Shown: positions 1-5,163 of the stretch, one piece after another
How the letters are laid out: every line of letters begins with the position of its first letter
Numbering within the stretch: the first letter of the stretch is position 1
Assembly (NCBI GenBank): GCA_021844725.1
Contig: JAKBSX010000285.1
Span: forward strand, 1 to 5,163
Origin: Actinomycetes bacterium
Lineage (GTDB): Bacteria; Actinomycetota; Acidimicrobiia; Acidimicrobiales; Acidimicrobiaceae
Length of the DNA: 5,163 nucleotides
Direction: 5' to 3'
Program-made: the position numbers and the translations under genes
Notes under the pieces: generated by a model
Told to the model about the DNA's origin: nothing
Seen by the model: only the letters and a program-made list of their open reading frames with translations
Databases searched by the model: none

Positions 1-33
1 CTGGAACCCAAACATCCAAAAGGTAAGGGCGAT
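1..33 (+). repeat. Left copy of a 33-bp exact inverted repeat (rpmB fragment at window end)
   Basis: Bases 1-33 are identical to the reverse complement of 1898-1930. Identity ends at 34 (A here, G expected from the rpmB copy); its left limit is the window edge, so the true repeat may be longer. Read in the rpmB frame (from base 2) it encodes [10 protein letters not shown], a conserved L28 segment. Read in the pckG frame it gives residues that do not fit PEP carboxykinase. It is most simply a chimeric junction at a sequence end, not a biological repeat. Confidence 0.93.
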
Positions 34-735
34 AAGTGGTCGAAGGATTCAGGTACCCCAGCAGCTCATCCAAATGCTAGATTTACCGTGTCGGCGGCCC
101 GTTCCCCCTTTATAGCGCCTGAATGGCAGGATCCCAATGGAGTTCCGATCTCAGCGATCTTATTTGGAGGGCGAAGGGCATCACTGATCCCTCTGGTAAC
201 TGAGGCCAAGTCATGGGATCATGGCGTTTTCCTCGGATCGGTGATTGCCTCTGAAACTACGGCTGCTGCCGAGGGCAAGGTCGGTAATTTGAGGCGTGAC
301 CCATTTGCAATGCTTCCATTTTGCGGTTACAACATGGCCGATTACTTTGCCCACTGGCTTTCGATGGGAGCAAAGGCCGATCCATCCAAGCTGCCTAAGA
401 TATTCCTTGTCAATTGGTTCCGTAAAAATGAGCAAGGAAAGTTTATGTGGCCAGGATATGGCGAAAATTCTCGAGTTTTAGCCTGGATCGTGGCCAGACT
501 GGAAGGAAGGGTTGAAGCACAGGAGACTCCGCTTGGCCTAACTCCTTTCCCGGGTGATATTGAATCCGAAGGTCTTGATTTGAGTGATGGAGATTTAGCT
601 AAACTGTTTTCGGTCAGCATCGCTGAACTTCGAGATGAGGCTGAAGATATAAGCCGTCATTACCAGCAATTCGGTGAAGACCTTCCTAAAGAGTTATCTA
701 ACCAACTCGAGCTTTTGAAATCGGCTACTTCTTAG
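1..735 (+). CDS. pckG: Phosphoenolpyruvate carboxykinase (GTP), C-terminal part, 5' truncated
   Basis: The enzyme converts oxaloacetate plus GTP to phosphoenolpyruvate, GDP and CO2 in the cytosol, linking the TCA cycle with gluconeogenesis (or running in reverse as an anaplerotic step). The frame is open from base 1 to a TAG at 733-735, followed at once by TGA, giving 244 codons; full-length family members have about 600 residues, so the N-terminal 60 % is missing. Visible family signatures are AHPNARF (67-87), FGGRR (163-177), HGVFLG from 220, the AAAEGKVGN stretch and the guanine-binding segment [17 protein letters not shown] from 418. The two outer aromatic positions of the guanine pocket are Phe (418, 442) and the third is Tyr (457) instead of the Phe of vertebrate enzymes. 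The GTG at 85 and nearby codons are internal, not starts. The first ~11 codons ([11 protein letters not shown]) do not look like this family and duplicate rpmB sequence in inverted orientation, so true pckG sequence probably begins near 25-34. Identification is secure. Confidence 0.95.
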   Translation: MEPKHPKGKGDKWSKDSGTPAAHPNARFTVSAARSPFIAPEWQDPNGVPISAILFGGRRASLIPLVTEAKSWDHGVFLGSVIASETTAAAEGKVGNLRRDPFAMLPFCGYNMADYFAHWLSMGAKADPSKLPKIFLVNWFRKNEQGKFMWPGYGENSRVLAWIVARLEGRVEAQETPLGLTPFPGDIESEGLDLSDGDLAKLFSVSIAELRDEAEDISRHYQQFGEDLPKELSNQLELLKSATS

Positions 736-767
736 TGATACGTCCAAGTAGTTTCGCTTGTTTGTCT

Positions 768-801
768 GGCAGTCACCCCGGCGTTAGACGGGGTGACTGC
801 C
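768..801. terminator. Bidirectional hairpin between convergent pckG and hemH
   Basis: A perfect 13-bp stem (GGCAGTCACCCCG at 768-780 pairing with CGGGGTGACTGCC at 789-801) encloses an 8-nt loop. It sits 32 nt after the pckG stop and directly abuts the hemH stop codon on the other strand, which is where a shared terminator is expected. Neither strand has a run of T after the stem, so it departs from the classical intrinsic form. U-poor hairpins are commonly proposed as terminators in Actinobacteria. The hairpin is seen; its termination role is inferred. Confidence 0.75.
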
Positions 802-1809
802 CTAATTGCTCAATGTGCAACATGACGAGGTACACCCCTTCAGGCTTATTGAGTTGGTCAGCGTGGTTGGCTTTTTATCAGGCTTGAGCAATTCAAGAGT
901 TAAATCGACGATCATGTCGATGAATTGTGGGGAACTGGACGGGGTGGCCACCCGATGCATTGAAATTCCAACTTCCCGGGCAGTTTCGGCTGCAAGTATA
1001 TCCAGGTCGTAGATAACTTCAAGGTGATCGGATATGAATCCAATTGGTGCCACGATCACTTCTTTGATGCCTTTTGAAGCTAACTCTCTAATATGGCTGG
1101 ATATGTCAGGTTCCAGCCAAGGCTGGCTGGGAGGTCCCGAGCGTGACTGAAATACCAATGAATGGCGTGGAGTAAATCCAGACACCGACGCTATTCCCTC
1201 GATTACAAGCTCCATGGCTTCGTTTAGCTGACTCAGGTACGGAGAGTTCATAGACATAGCTACAGGTATTGAATGTGCCGTGAAGATAAATTCGGCCTTC
1301 AGTGGATCATTCAACTTGCCAAGTTCGGTAACCGAAGCGTCGATGAAAGGATTAATGAAACCGGGATGGGAGTAGTAATGCCTTATCTTGGTGACGCTGG
1401 GATGCTCCGGTCCCAAGGCATTTTGAGCGTTTACTATATCCAGTTTGTACTGCTTGCAGCTTGAAAATGATCCATAAGCAGACGTCACGAATGTCATAGC
1501 ATTTTTTATACCGTCTGTTTTCATCTGAGACAGAGTGTCAGAAATGTATGGTTCGAAATTACGATTGCCGAAATAGATGGGCAGATCAATTTCGGCCGCT
1601 TTGAATGCCTTTGTTAAGCGTTCGATGATATCCAGATTTATCTGGTTAATTGGGCTTTTGCCATCAAACATGTAATACTGTTCTGCAACCGTCTGCAACC
1701 GTTGTATAGGTATGTTCCTACCTCGGGTGACATTTTCCAGAAACGGTATTACGTCGGATCTTTTATTTGGGCCGCCAAATGATTGGAATATAAAGGCATC
1801 GAAAGGCAA
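802..1809 (-). CDS. hemH: Ferrochelatase (probably coproporphyrin III ferrochelatase, actinobacterial type)
   Basis: This enzyme inserts Fe(II) into a porphyrin. Actinobacterial members act on coproporphyrin III (also named CpfC), before decarboxylation to haem b. The 335-residue length matches the family (Mycobacterium about 344). Recognised segments are SFGGP (10-14), PFLENVTRGR (22-31), SPIN (52-55), FGNRN (80-84), SAYGSFSSCKQY (110-121), FTAHSIP with the catalytic His179 (176-182), QSRSGPPSQPWLEPD (221-235) and PIGFISDHLEVIYDLD (255-270), where Glu264 matches the conserved active-site Glu. Cys118 and a C-terminal cluster (Cys326, Cys330, Cys331 in GCTSSCC) are candidate [2Fe-2S] ligands, as a cluster is known in some bacterial ferrochelatases including the mycobacterial one. 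The start is TTG at 1809: AGAGG lies 6 nt upstream and the N-terminus MPFDAFIFQSFGGP aligns with mycobacterial MQFDAVLLLSFGGP. It lies 9 nt downstream of rpmB, probably in the same operon, and ends against the 768-801 hairpin. No membrane segment or signal peptide is seen. Confidence 0.95.
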   Translation of the reverse strand: MPFDAFIFQSFGGPNKRSDVIPFLENVTRGRNIPIQRLQTVAEQYYMFDGKSPINQINLDIIERLTKAFKAAEIDLPIYFGNRNFEPYISDTLSQMKTDGIKNAMTFVTSAYGSFSSCKQYKLDIVNAQNALGPEHPSVTKIRHYYSHPGFINPFIDASVTELGKLNDPLKAEFIFTAHSIPVAMSMNSPYLSQLNEAMELVIEGIASVSGFTPRHSLVFQSRSGPPSQPWLEPDISSHIRELASKGIKEVIVAPIGFISDHLEVIYDLDILAAETAREVGISMHRVATPSSSPQFIDMIVDLTLELLKPDKKPTTLTNSISLKGCTSSCCTLSN

Positions 1810-1815
1810 TCGAAG

Positions 1816-1820
1816 CCTCT
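1816..1820 (-). promoter_or_regulatory. hemH ribosome binding site overlapping the rpmB stop
   Basis: On the minus strand, AGAGG is separated by 6 nt from the TTG start of hemH. Its first two bases are the last two of the rpmB TAG stop codon (TAGAGG). It settles the TTG as the hemH start and suggests that ribosomes finishing rpmB may re-initiate on hemH. Confidence 0.75.
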
Positions 1821-2013
1821 AGCGGGTGGCCTTTTGCACTTTGCCAACTTTGATGCAAGAGGTACAGACGTTGAGTTTCTTTGGGGTTGACCCAACCATC
1901 GCCCTTACCTTTTGGATGTTTGGGTTCCAGCGCCTTTTGGTGCGCCGATGCGAGTGGCTGATTGTCATGCCAAAGGATGGCCCTTTGCCGCATATGTCAC
2001 ATACCGATGCCAC
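1819..2013 (-). CDS. rpmB: 50S ribosomal protein L28 (zinc-ribbon form)
   Basis: L28 is a small protein of the large ribosomal subunit. The 64-residue product is the normal size. It opens with ASVCDICGKGPSFGMTISHS, continues through the basic stretch [17 protein letters not shown] (22-38) and closes with the CTSC pair. Cysteines 5/8 and 50/53 form two CxxC pairs, so this is the zinc-binding (C+) version, not a zinc-free paralogue. The start is GTG at 2013 with a strong Shine-Dalgarno (AAGAGGTG, 7-nt spacer). It is the first gene of a probable two-gene unit with hemH and is divergent from fakA. Bases 1898-1930, covering W29 to A38 and part of M39, are duplicated in inverted form at the left end of the window. 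A longer minus-strand frame at 1763-1993 lies over it and is a shadow. Confidence 0.96.
   Translation of the reverse strand: MASVCDICGKGPSFGMTISHSHRRTKRRWNPNIQKVRAMVGSTPKKLNVCTSCIKVGKVQKATR
1898..1930 (-). repeat. Right copy of the 33-bp inverted repeat, inside rpmB
   Basis: The reverse complement of this segment is identical to bases 1-33. Here it sits in a complete L28 gene and is evidently the native copy; the copy at the window start is the displaced one. Confidence 0.93.
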
Positions 2014-2020
2014 GTTATTA

Positions 2021-2028
2021 CACCTCTT
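2021..2028 (-). promoter_or_regulatory. rpmB ribosome binding site
   Basis: Minus-strand AAGAGGTG, 7 nt upstream of GTG at 2013, is a good match to the anti-Shine-Dalgarno. It supports GTG as the start and a leadered rpmB mRNA. Confidence 0.8.
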
Positions 2029-2058
2029 GTCTAGACGCCTACAAAATTTTCTTGATTA

Positions 2059-2090
2059 ATTCTAGGTTGAATCGCATAAAATGCGTTCAA
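2059..2090 (-). promoter_or_regulatory. Possible rpmB-hemH promoter
   Basis: On the minus strand, TAGAAT (2064-2059) resembles a -10 box, and TTGAAC (2090-2085) resembles a -35 box. The 20-nt spacer is longer than the usual 17, so either the -35 is not used or the promoter needs help. Initiation about 7 nt after the -10 would leave a leader of roughly 40 nt that includes the rpmB Shine-Dalgarno. This is pattern matching only. Confidence 0.35.
2067..2090. promoter_or_regulatory. Imperfect palindrome in the rpmB/fakA divergent region (candidate operator)
   Basis: The arms TTGAA-T-CGCAT (2067-2077) and ATGCGTTCAA (2081-2090) are reverse complements apart from one extra T at 2072, and AAA (2078-2080) lies between them. 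The element covers the putative -35 of the minus-strand promoter and lies 12 nt upstream of the fakA -10 candidate, so a bound regulator could affect both genes. It does not match an operator I can name, and with a 3-nt centre it would be a poor terminator. Confidence 0.5.
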
Positions 2091-2101
2091 TTGCGATCCC
2101 T

Positions 2102-2112
2102 TATACTAGCAT
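2102..2112 (+). promoter_or_regulatory. Possible fakA -10 element(s)
   Basis: TATACT (2102-2107) and the overlapping TAGCAT (2107-2112) both fit the TANNNT form of an actinobacterial -10 box. The second ends 8 nt before ATG 2121, the spacing expected if transcription starts at or near the A of that codon. No convincing -35 is seen 16-18 nt upstream. Confidence 0.45.
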
Positions 2113-2120
2113 TTGCGCCG

Positions 2121-3803
2121 ATGGATCATGCTATGGAAATTTCAGCCACCTTGTTGAATCGGATAGTACGTAGATACGTGGAGCTACTGGGTGAGTTCAA
2201 GGAACCAATCAATAGGCTCAATGTATATCCTGTTCCCGATGGGGATACCGGGTCAAACCTCTATCTGACTTTAGTTTCAGTGCTCAAAGAGTTGGACTCC
2301 ACTGCGGAAGCCGGCACCGATTTATCAATATGTTGCAAGGCAATTTCCAAGGGTGCGCTTATGGGGGCGCGTGGGAACTCTGGTGTGATATTCTCGCAAA
2401 TAGCGCGAGGTTTTGCAGAAGGTGTGGCAGAGTCTGCGGCAGTTGATGATTCGATTACAAAGGCAATATGCAATGGGCTAGTAAAAGCATCCAAATTGGC
2501 AGATGCCGCCGTGTTGCGGCCAGTGGAGGGAACTATCCTAAGCGTTGCCCGTAAGACAGCAGAAGCCGCTTCTAACCTGACTGAAACTAATTACCAGGAT
2601 GCCATCGATGACCTGCGCCGGGTTGCCTCTGACTCACTGTTAGACACGCCGAACCAACTTCGCATACTTGCCCAGGCAAATGTTGTAGATGCCGGAGGTG
2701 CTGGATTTGTTCTATTTATCGATGCAATTGCTCAGGTTTTGAATGAGAGCACTCAACCGGTTGAATATCCCTGGTTTGGTTCCACTCCGGTTGAGTCTAC
2801 CAATGAAGACCCATCAGATGGCGGTAAAAGTCAAGAATATCGTGACATTTCTGATTTGAAGTACGAGGTGATGTTTCTCCTTGAAGCTAGCGAACAGGCT
2901 GTGGCTGGCTTTAGGGAAGTTTGGGCTGGCATTGGCGATTCTATAGTTATTGTCGGTCAGGATGCGCTCTGGAATTGCCACATTCATACAGACGATATTG
3001 GCGCAGCTATAGAGGCGGCTATTGAAGCAGGTAAACCAAAGAATATCCGGGTGACCGATTTATCTGAGCAGGTGGCCGAGGAGGGGTGGGTTACTAATGC
3101 CCATGGATCCGGCGCCCCCGATCCATTTGGGGCCCCGGAAATCAATCACAAAACCGGGGTTATTGCTATAGCCAATGGGGGCGGCGTGGGAAGAATATTC
3201 AGATCGATGGGTGTGAACCGAATTGTATTTGGCGGACAGTCGATGAATCCCTCTACGGCTGAAATTCTGGCGGCTGTCGATGAATTGCATGTCGATCAGG
3301 TTATTGTGTTGCCCAATAATTCCAATATCATACCGGTTGCCAAAATGGCTGCTGATATGAGCGATCGTGATGTGAAGGTTCTGCCCACCAAAGGTGTAAT
3401 AGAGGGTTTTTCAGCGCTACTTGAATTTGACCCTGCCGCGACCGCTGAACAGAATTATCCGGCAATGCTCAGAAGTGCTGAAAAGGTAGCGGCTGGGGAA
3501 ATAACCCAGGCGGTACGTAATTCCTCTTGGGTGAATGGAAAAATTGCAAAGGGAGACTATTTGGGGATTAGCCGAGATGGCATAGTTGCTGTGGAAAAAG
3601 ATATTTTACATACACTAAAGAAACTCCTTTTGCGGCTTATCACAACTGAATCTGAGCTTGTAACTCTTATCGAGGGCGAGGGGAGCGGAGTCGGTATTAC
3701 CAGGGAGATAACCCAATGGTTGTCCGCCGACTATCCCAACCTCGAAATAGAGATCCATCATGGTGGTCAGCCTCTTTATCCGTATTTGGTGGGTGTTGAA
3801 TAA
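2121..3803 (+). CDS. fakA: DAK2-domain fatty acid kinase subunit (FakA/YloV-like)
   Basis: FakA-family proteins are ATP-dependent kinases that phosphorylate fatty acids bound to a FakB (DegV-family) carrier, feeding acyl-phosphate into phospholipid synthesis. The 560-residue product has the full architecture. The DAK2/DhaL kinase domain spans about 1-206: PVPDGDTGSN at 37-46 with Mg-binding Asp40 and Asp42, MGARGNSGVIFSQIARG at 81-97, EGTILSVAR at 136-144 and DAGGAGF at 190-196. A polar linker spans about 207-240. The middle domain has YEVMFLLEA from 248, GDSIVIVG at 272-279 and CHIHTDD at 286-292. The C-terminal domain has GGQSMNPST at 371-379, LPNNSNI at 397-403 and LPTKG at 421-425. ATG 2121 is preferred because family homology begins about 10 residues later; ATG 2133 is an alternative. 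Starts back to 1962 would extend the frame antisense into rpmB without homology. No Shine-Dalgarno is seen, so it may be leaderless. No fakB is present here, and activity in this phylum is inferred. Confidence 0.88.
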   Translation: MDHAMEISATLLNRIVRRYVELLGEFKEPINRLNVYPVPDGDTGSNLYLTLVSVLKELDSTAEAGTDLSICCKAISKGALMGARGNSGVIFSQIARGFAEGVAESAAVDDSITKAICNGLVKASKLADAAVLRPVEGTILSVARKTAEAASNLTETNYQDAIDDLRRVASDSLLDTPNQLRILAQANVVDAGGAGFVLFIDAIAQVLNESTQPVEYPWFGSTPVESTNEDPSDGGKSQEYRDISDLKYEVMFLLEASEQAVAGFREVWAGIGDSIVIVGQDALWNCHIHTDDIGAAIEAAIEAGKPKNIRVTDLSEQVAEEGWVTNAHGSGAPDPFGAPEINHKTGVIAIANGGGVGRIFRSMGVNRIVFGGQSMNPSTAEILAAVDELHVDQVIVLPNNSNIIPVAKMAADMSDRDVKVLPTKGVIEGFSALLEFDPAATAEQNYPAMLRSAEKVAAGEITQAVRNSSWVNGKIAKGDYLGISRDGIVAVEKDILHTLKKLLLRLITTESELVTLIEGEGSGVGITREITQWLSADYPNLEIEIHHGGQPLYPYLVGVE

Positions 3804-3921
3804 GCCAGGAAAGGTTAAAGTTCCTTGAGTCAAATTTGGGAGTTTGAATTCGGCTCCAGAATTATGAAGTTCGCGCGTATCCTTTTTGGATAGTATGTTG
3901 GATTCGAGTGATATAAAAAGT

Positions 3922-3937
3922 AGGAGTCGCAGCCATC
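3922..3937 (+). promoter_or_regulatory. Shine-Dalgarno and possible ATC start of recG
   Basis: AGGAG (3922-3926) is the best ribosome-binding motif upstream of recG, but 8 nt after it stands ATC (3935-3937) and no ATG, GTG or TTG. The recG frame is open back to TAA 3914-3916, so an ATC start would add AIRDLL-type residues (IRDLLS before the TTG) that resemble RecG N-termini. The first standard codon is TTG 3953, preceded by a weaker AGGG (3938-3941) with an 11-nt spacer. Either ATC is used, as near-cognate AUU/AUC codons rarely are, or ATG was mutated or misread, or TTG is the true start. Confidence 0.45.
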
Positions 3938-3952
3938 AGGGATCTTCTATCT

Positions 3953-5163
3953 TTGGCATCGATACCGGTTTCACGTCTAAAGGGTGTCGGAGAGAAAAAA
4001 ACTAAAGCATTGTCCGAGATCGGTATCGAAACCGTCTTTGACATCTTGACCTATTACCCGCGACGATACGTTGACAGGACTCGGCAGGTGGCTCTTTCGC
4101 AACTTGCGGTGGGAGAGGAAGCTTTAGTTTTAGCCAGGGTTCGTAGATGTCAGCTTCGACGAACCAGAAATGGTCGGACTTTAGTTGAGGTCGATGCTTT
4201 TGATGGTACTGGCTATCTTCACGTGGTGTTTTTCAATCAGCCATGGAGATCCAAACAGTTGCAGGAAGGGACTGAAGCTGCATTTTTTGGTAAGTTAGAG
4301 CGCTTTCGGAATATCGAACAGATGTCAAATCCCATTGTAGATCTAATCGGTGACCGGACAGGACGGATAGTCCCTATTTACCCTCAGTCGGAGAAGGCGG
4401 GCATTCCTACCTGGGAGATAGCTAAATATGTTGACGATGCTCTGTCCCGAGCTGGTGATATTTTCGATCCAATCCCAGAAGATTTTTTAGATAAACTGGA
4501 TCTGATTGACAGAAACAGTGCTATTCACCTGATCCATAAGCCTTCATCTTTGACTGAAATGGCAGCAGCGCGAAAGAGGCTTGCTTTTGATGAGTTATTA
4601 AGACTTCAGCTTATGCTGGTCCAGTCAAAAGTTGAGACTGCGCTTTCTTCCAAAGGGATTTCTCATGATGTGATCCCGATCTTCGGTAATCAAACCCACA
4701 CCTCCCGACTTAATTCCGGTCTATTCCAGCCACCAGAACCCCAGACCGCTAGAAATGGCACGGATCTTGTACAAAGGTTTTTTGCGTCTCTTCCATTTGA
4801 TCTGACCAATGCGCAGAAGCGTGCTCTCGATGAGATTGCCAACGATATGAGGTCTCCTATCCCCATGCATCGGCTTTTGCAAGGGGATGTTGGCTCTGGA
4901 AAAACTCTGGTGGCGCTGGGCATGTTGCTGATGGCAGTGCAAGGTGGATATCAGGGGGCTTTGATGGCTCCGACTGAAGTTCTAGCAGAGCAGCACATGC
5001 TGGCTCTTACCCGATTACTAAAGGGTTTTAAAGCACCTGGATCAAGTGATTTGGGGTTGTTCGCCGGTGAAGAGCGCGAGTTGAGAGTTGAACTGTTGAC
5101 AGGCAAGGTGCCAGCGGCGCGCCGTAAAAAGTTACTCGATGATTTGTACTCAGGAGCGATAGA
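3953..5163 (+). CDS. recG: ATP-dependent DNA helicase RecG, N-terminal part, 3' truncated
   Basis: RecG is a superfamily 2 double-stranded DNA translocase that regresses stalled forks and branch-migrates junctions. Counting TTG 3953 as residue 1, 403 residues are present of about 700 or more. The N-terminal region has SRLKGVGEKK (7-16) and YYPRRYVD (34-41). The wedge/OB-fold region covers about 55-132, including EVDAFDGTG (79-87). The linking helix region has IVPIYPQSEK (139-148) and ARKRLAFDELLRLQL (206-220). The helicase core begins with the Q-motif LTNAQKRAL (284-292), Walker A GDVGSGKT (311-318) and motif Ia APTEVLAEQH (339-348). The window ends after ELLTG and before the Walker B DExH box, so motifs II to VI are absent. 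A polar stretch at about 228-272 is longer than in E. coli RecG. It follows fakA by about 150 nt, a neighbourhood also seen in mycobacteria. The start is uncertain (see the 3922-3937 entry). Confidence 0.93.
   Translation, partial: MASIPVSRLKGVGEKKTKALSEIGIETVFDILTYYPRRYVDRTRQVALSQLAVGEEALVLARVRRCQLRRTRNGRTLVEVDAFDGTGYLHVVFFNQPWRSKQLQEGTEAAFFGKLERFRNIEQMSNPIVDLIGDRTGRIVPIYPQSEKAGIPTWEIAKYVDDALSRAGDIFDPIPEDFLDKLDLIDRNSAIHLIHKPSSLTEMAAARKRLAFDELLRLQLMLVQSKVETALSSKGISHDVIPIFGNQTHTSRLNSGLFQPPEPQTARNGTDLVQRFFASLPFDLTNAQKRALDEIANDMRSPIPMHRLLQGDVGSGKTLVALGMLLMAVQGGYQGALMAPTEVLAEQHMLALTRLLKGFKAPGSSDLGLFAGEERELRVELLTGKVPAARRKKLLDDLYSGAI

Noticed and set aside
211..620. Minus- and plus-strand small frames inside pckG
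   Set aside because: All lie within the strongly conserved PEP carboxykinase frame, with no ribosome-binding site or recognisable product.
1763..1993. Minus-strand 76-codon frame overlapping rpmB and hemH
   Set aside because: It is an alternative frame of rpmB; L28 is unambiguous in the other frame. The shared [11 protein letters not shown] peptide with the pckG start is only the inverted repeat read in this frame.
1962..2120. N-terminal extension of fakA from ATG 1962 (53 extra residues)
   Set aside because: It would read antisense through the 5' end of rpmB and its ribosome-binding site, and the added residues do not resemble the family, whose similarity begins just after ATG 2121.
3804..3952. 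Possible terminator or promoter in the fakA-recG gap
   Set aside because: Only 4-5 bp inverted repeats (for example TCAAA/TTTGA near 3830-3847) and poorly spaced -35/-10 look-alikes (TTGGAT 3886, TATAAA 3912) are present, too weak to annotate.
3895..4005. Plus-strand short frame from ATG 3895, one base out of frame with recG, which could imply a frameshifted longer RecG N-terminus
   Set aside because: It has only a weak upstream motif, its residues are serine/arginine-rich with no RecG similarity, and the AGGAG at 3922 lies inside it. A sequencing indel near 3930 cannot be fully excluded.
3862..4044. Minus-strand 60-codon frame over the recG 5' end
   Set aside because: It is antisense to conserved RecG residues and has no homology or ribosome-binding site that I can see.
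4690..4942. Two overlapping minus-strand frames inside recG
   Set aside because: They are antisense shadows of the Q-motif and Walker A region of RecG.
1..5163. CRISPR arrays, tRNA/rRNA genes, insertion sequences, toxin-antitoxin or defence genes
   Set aside because: No direct-repeat arrays, cloverleaf sequences, transposase motifs or small-gene pairs were seen; the window is filled by five housekeeping genes.

Overview
The window carries five protein-coding genes, two of them cut by the window ends, and looks like a chromosomal housekeeping segment. The likely source is an uncultivated member of the Actinomycetota with moderate GC (near 50 % by eye, low for the phylum, as in some aquatic Acidimicrobiia-like lineages). 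This placement is an inference. It rests on a GTP-type PEP carboxykinase, an actinobacterial-style ferrochelatase with extra cysteines, an L28 protein with two CxxC pairs, and the neighbourhood of rpmB, a DAK2/FakA protein and recG, which is also found in mycobacteria.

Layout. Positions 1-735 (+) hold the C-terminal part of pckG. It converges on hemH (802-1809, -), and a perfect 13-bp-stem hairpin at 768-801 lies between them and could serve as a shared terminator. hemH follows rpmB (1819-2013, -) with only 9 nt between them, and the hemH Shine-Dalgarno overlaps the rpmB stop codon, so the two probably form one transcription unit. A 107-nt divergent intergenic region (2014-2120) contains an imperfect palindrome and candidate promoter elements. 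On the other side lies fakA (2121-3803, +), followed after about 150 nt by the 5' part of recG, which runs off the right end.

Roles. PckG interconverts oxaloacetate and phosphoenolpyruvate. HemH inserts iron in haem synthesis, probably at the coproporphyrin stage. L28 is part of the large ribosomal subunit. The FakA-like protein probably phosphorylates fatty acids carried by a FakB partner encoded elsewhere. RecG remodels stalled replication forks. They share no single pathway and are linked by position.

No new system is visible: no defence genes, mobile elements, CRISPR arrays or RNA genes. The most striking signal is a 33-base exact inverted repeat. The first 33 bases of the window are the reverse complement of an internal piece of rpmB, and they join pckG where family similarity begins. 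This is best read as a chimeric sequence end. Second-tier points are the recG start (an ATC behind a good Shine-Dalgarno, or a downstream TTG), the palindrome between rpmB and fakA, and a possible leaderless start for fakA.
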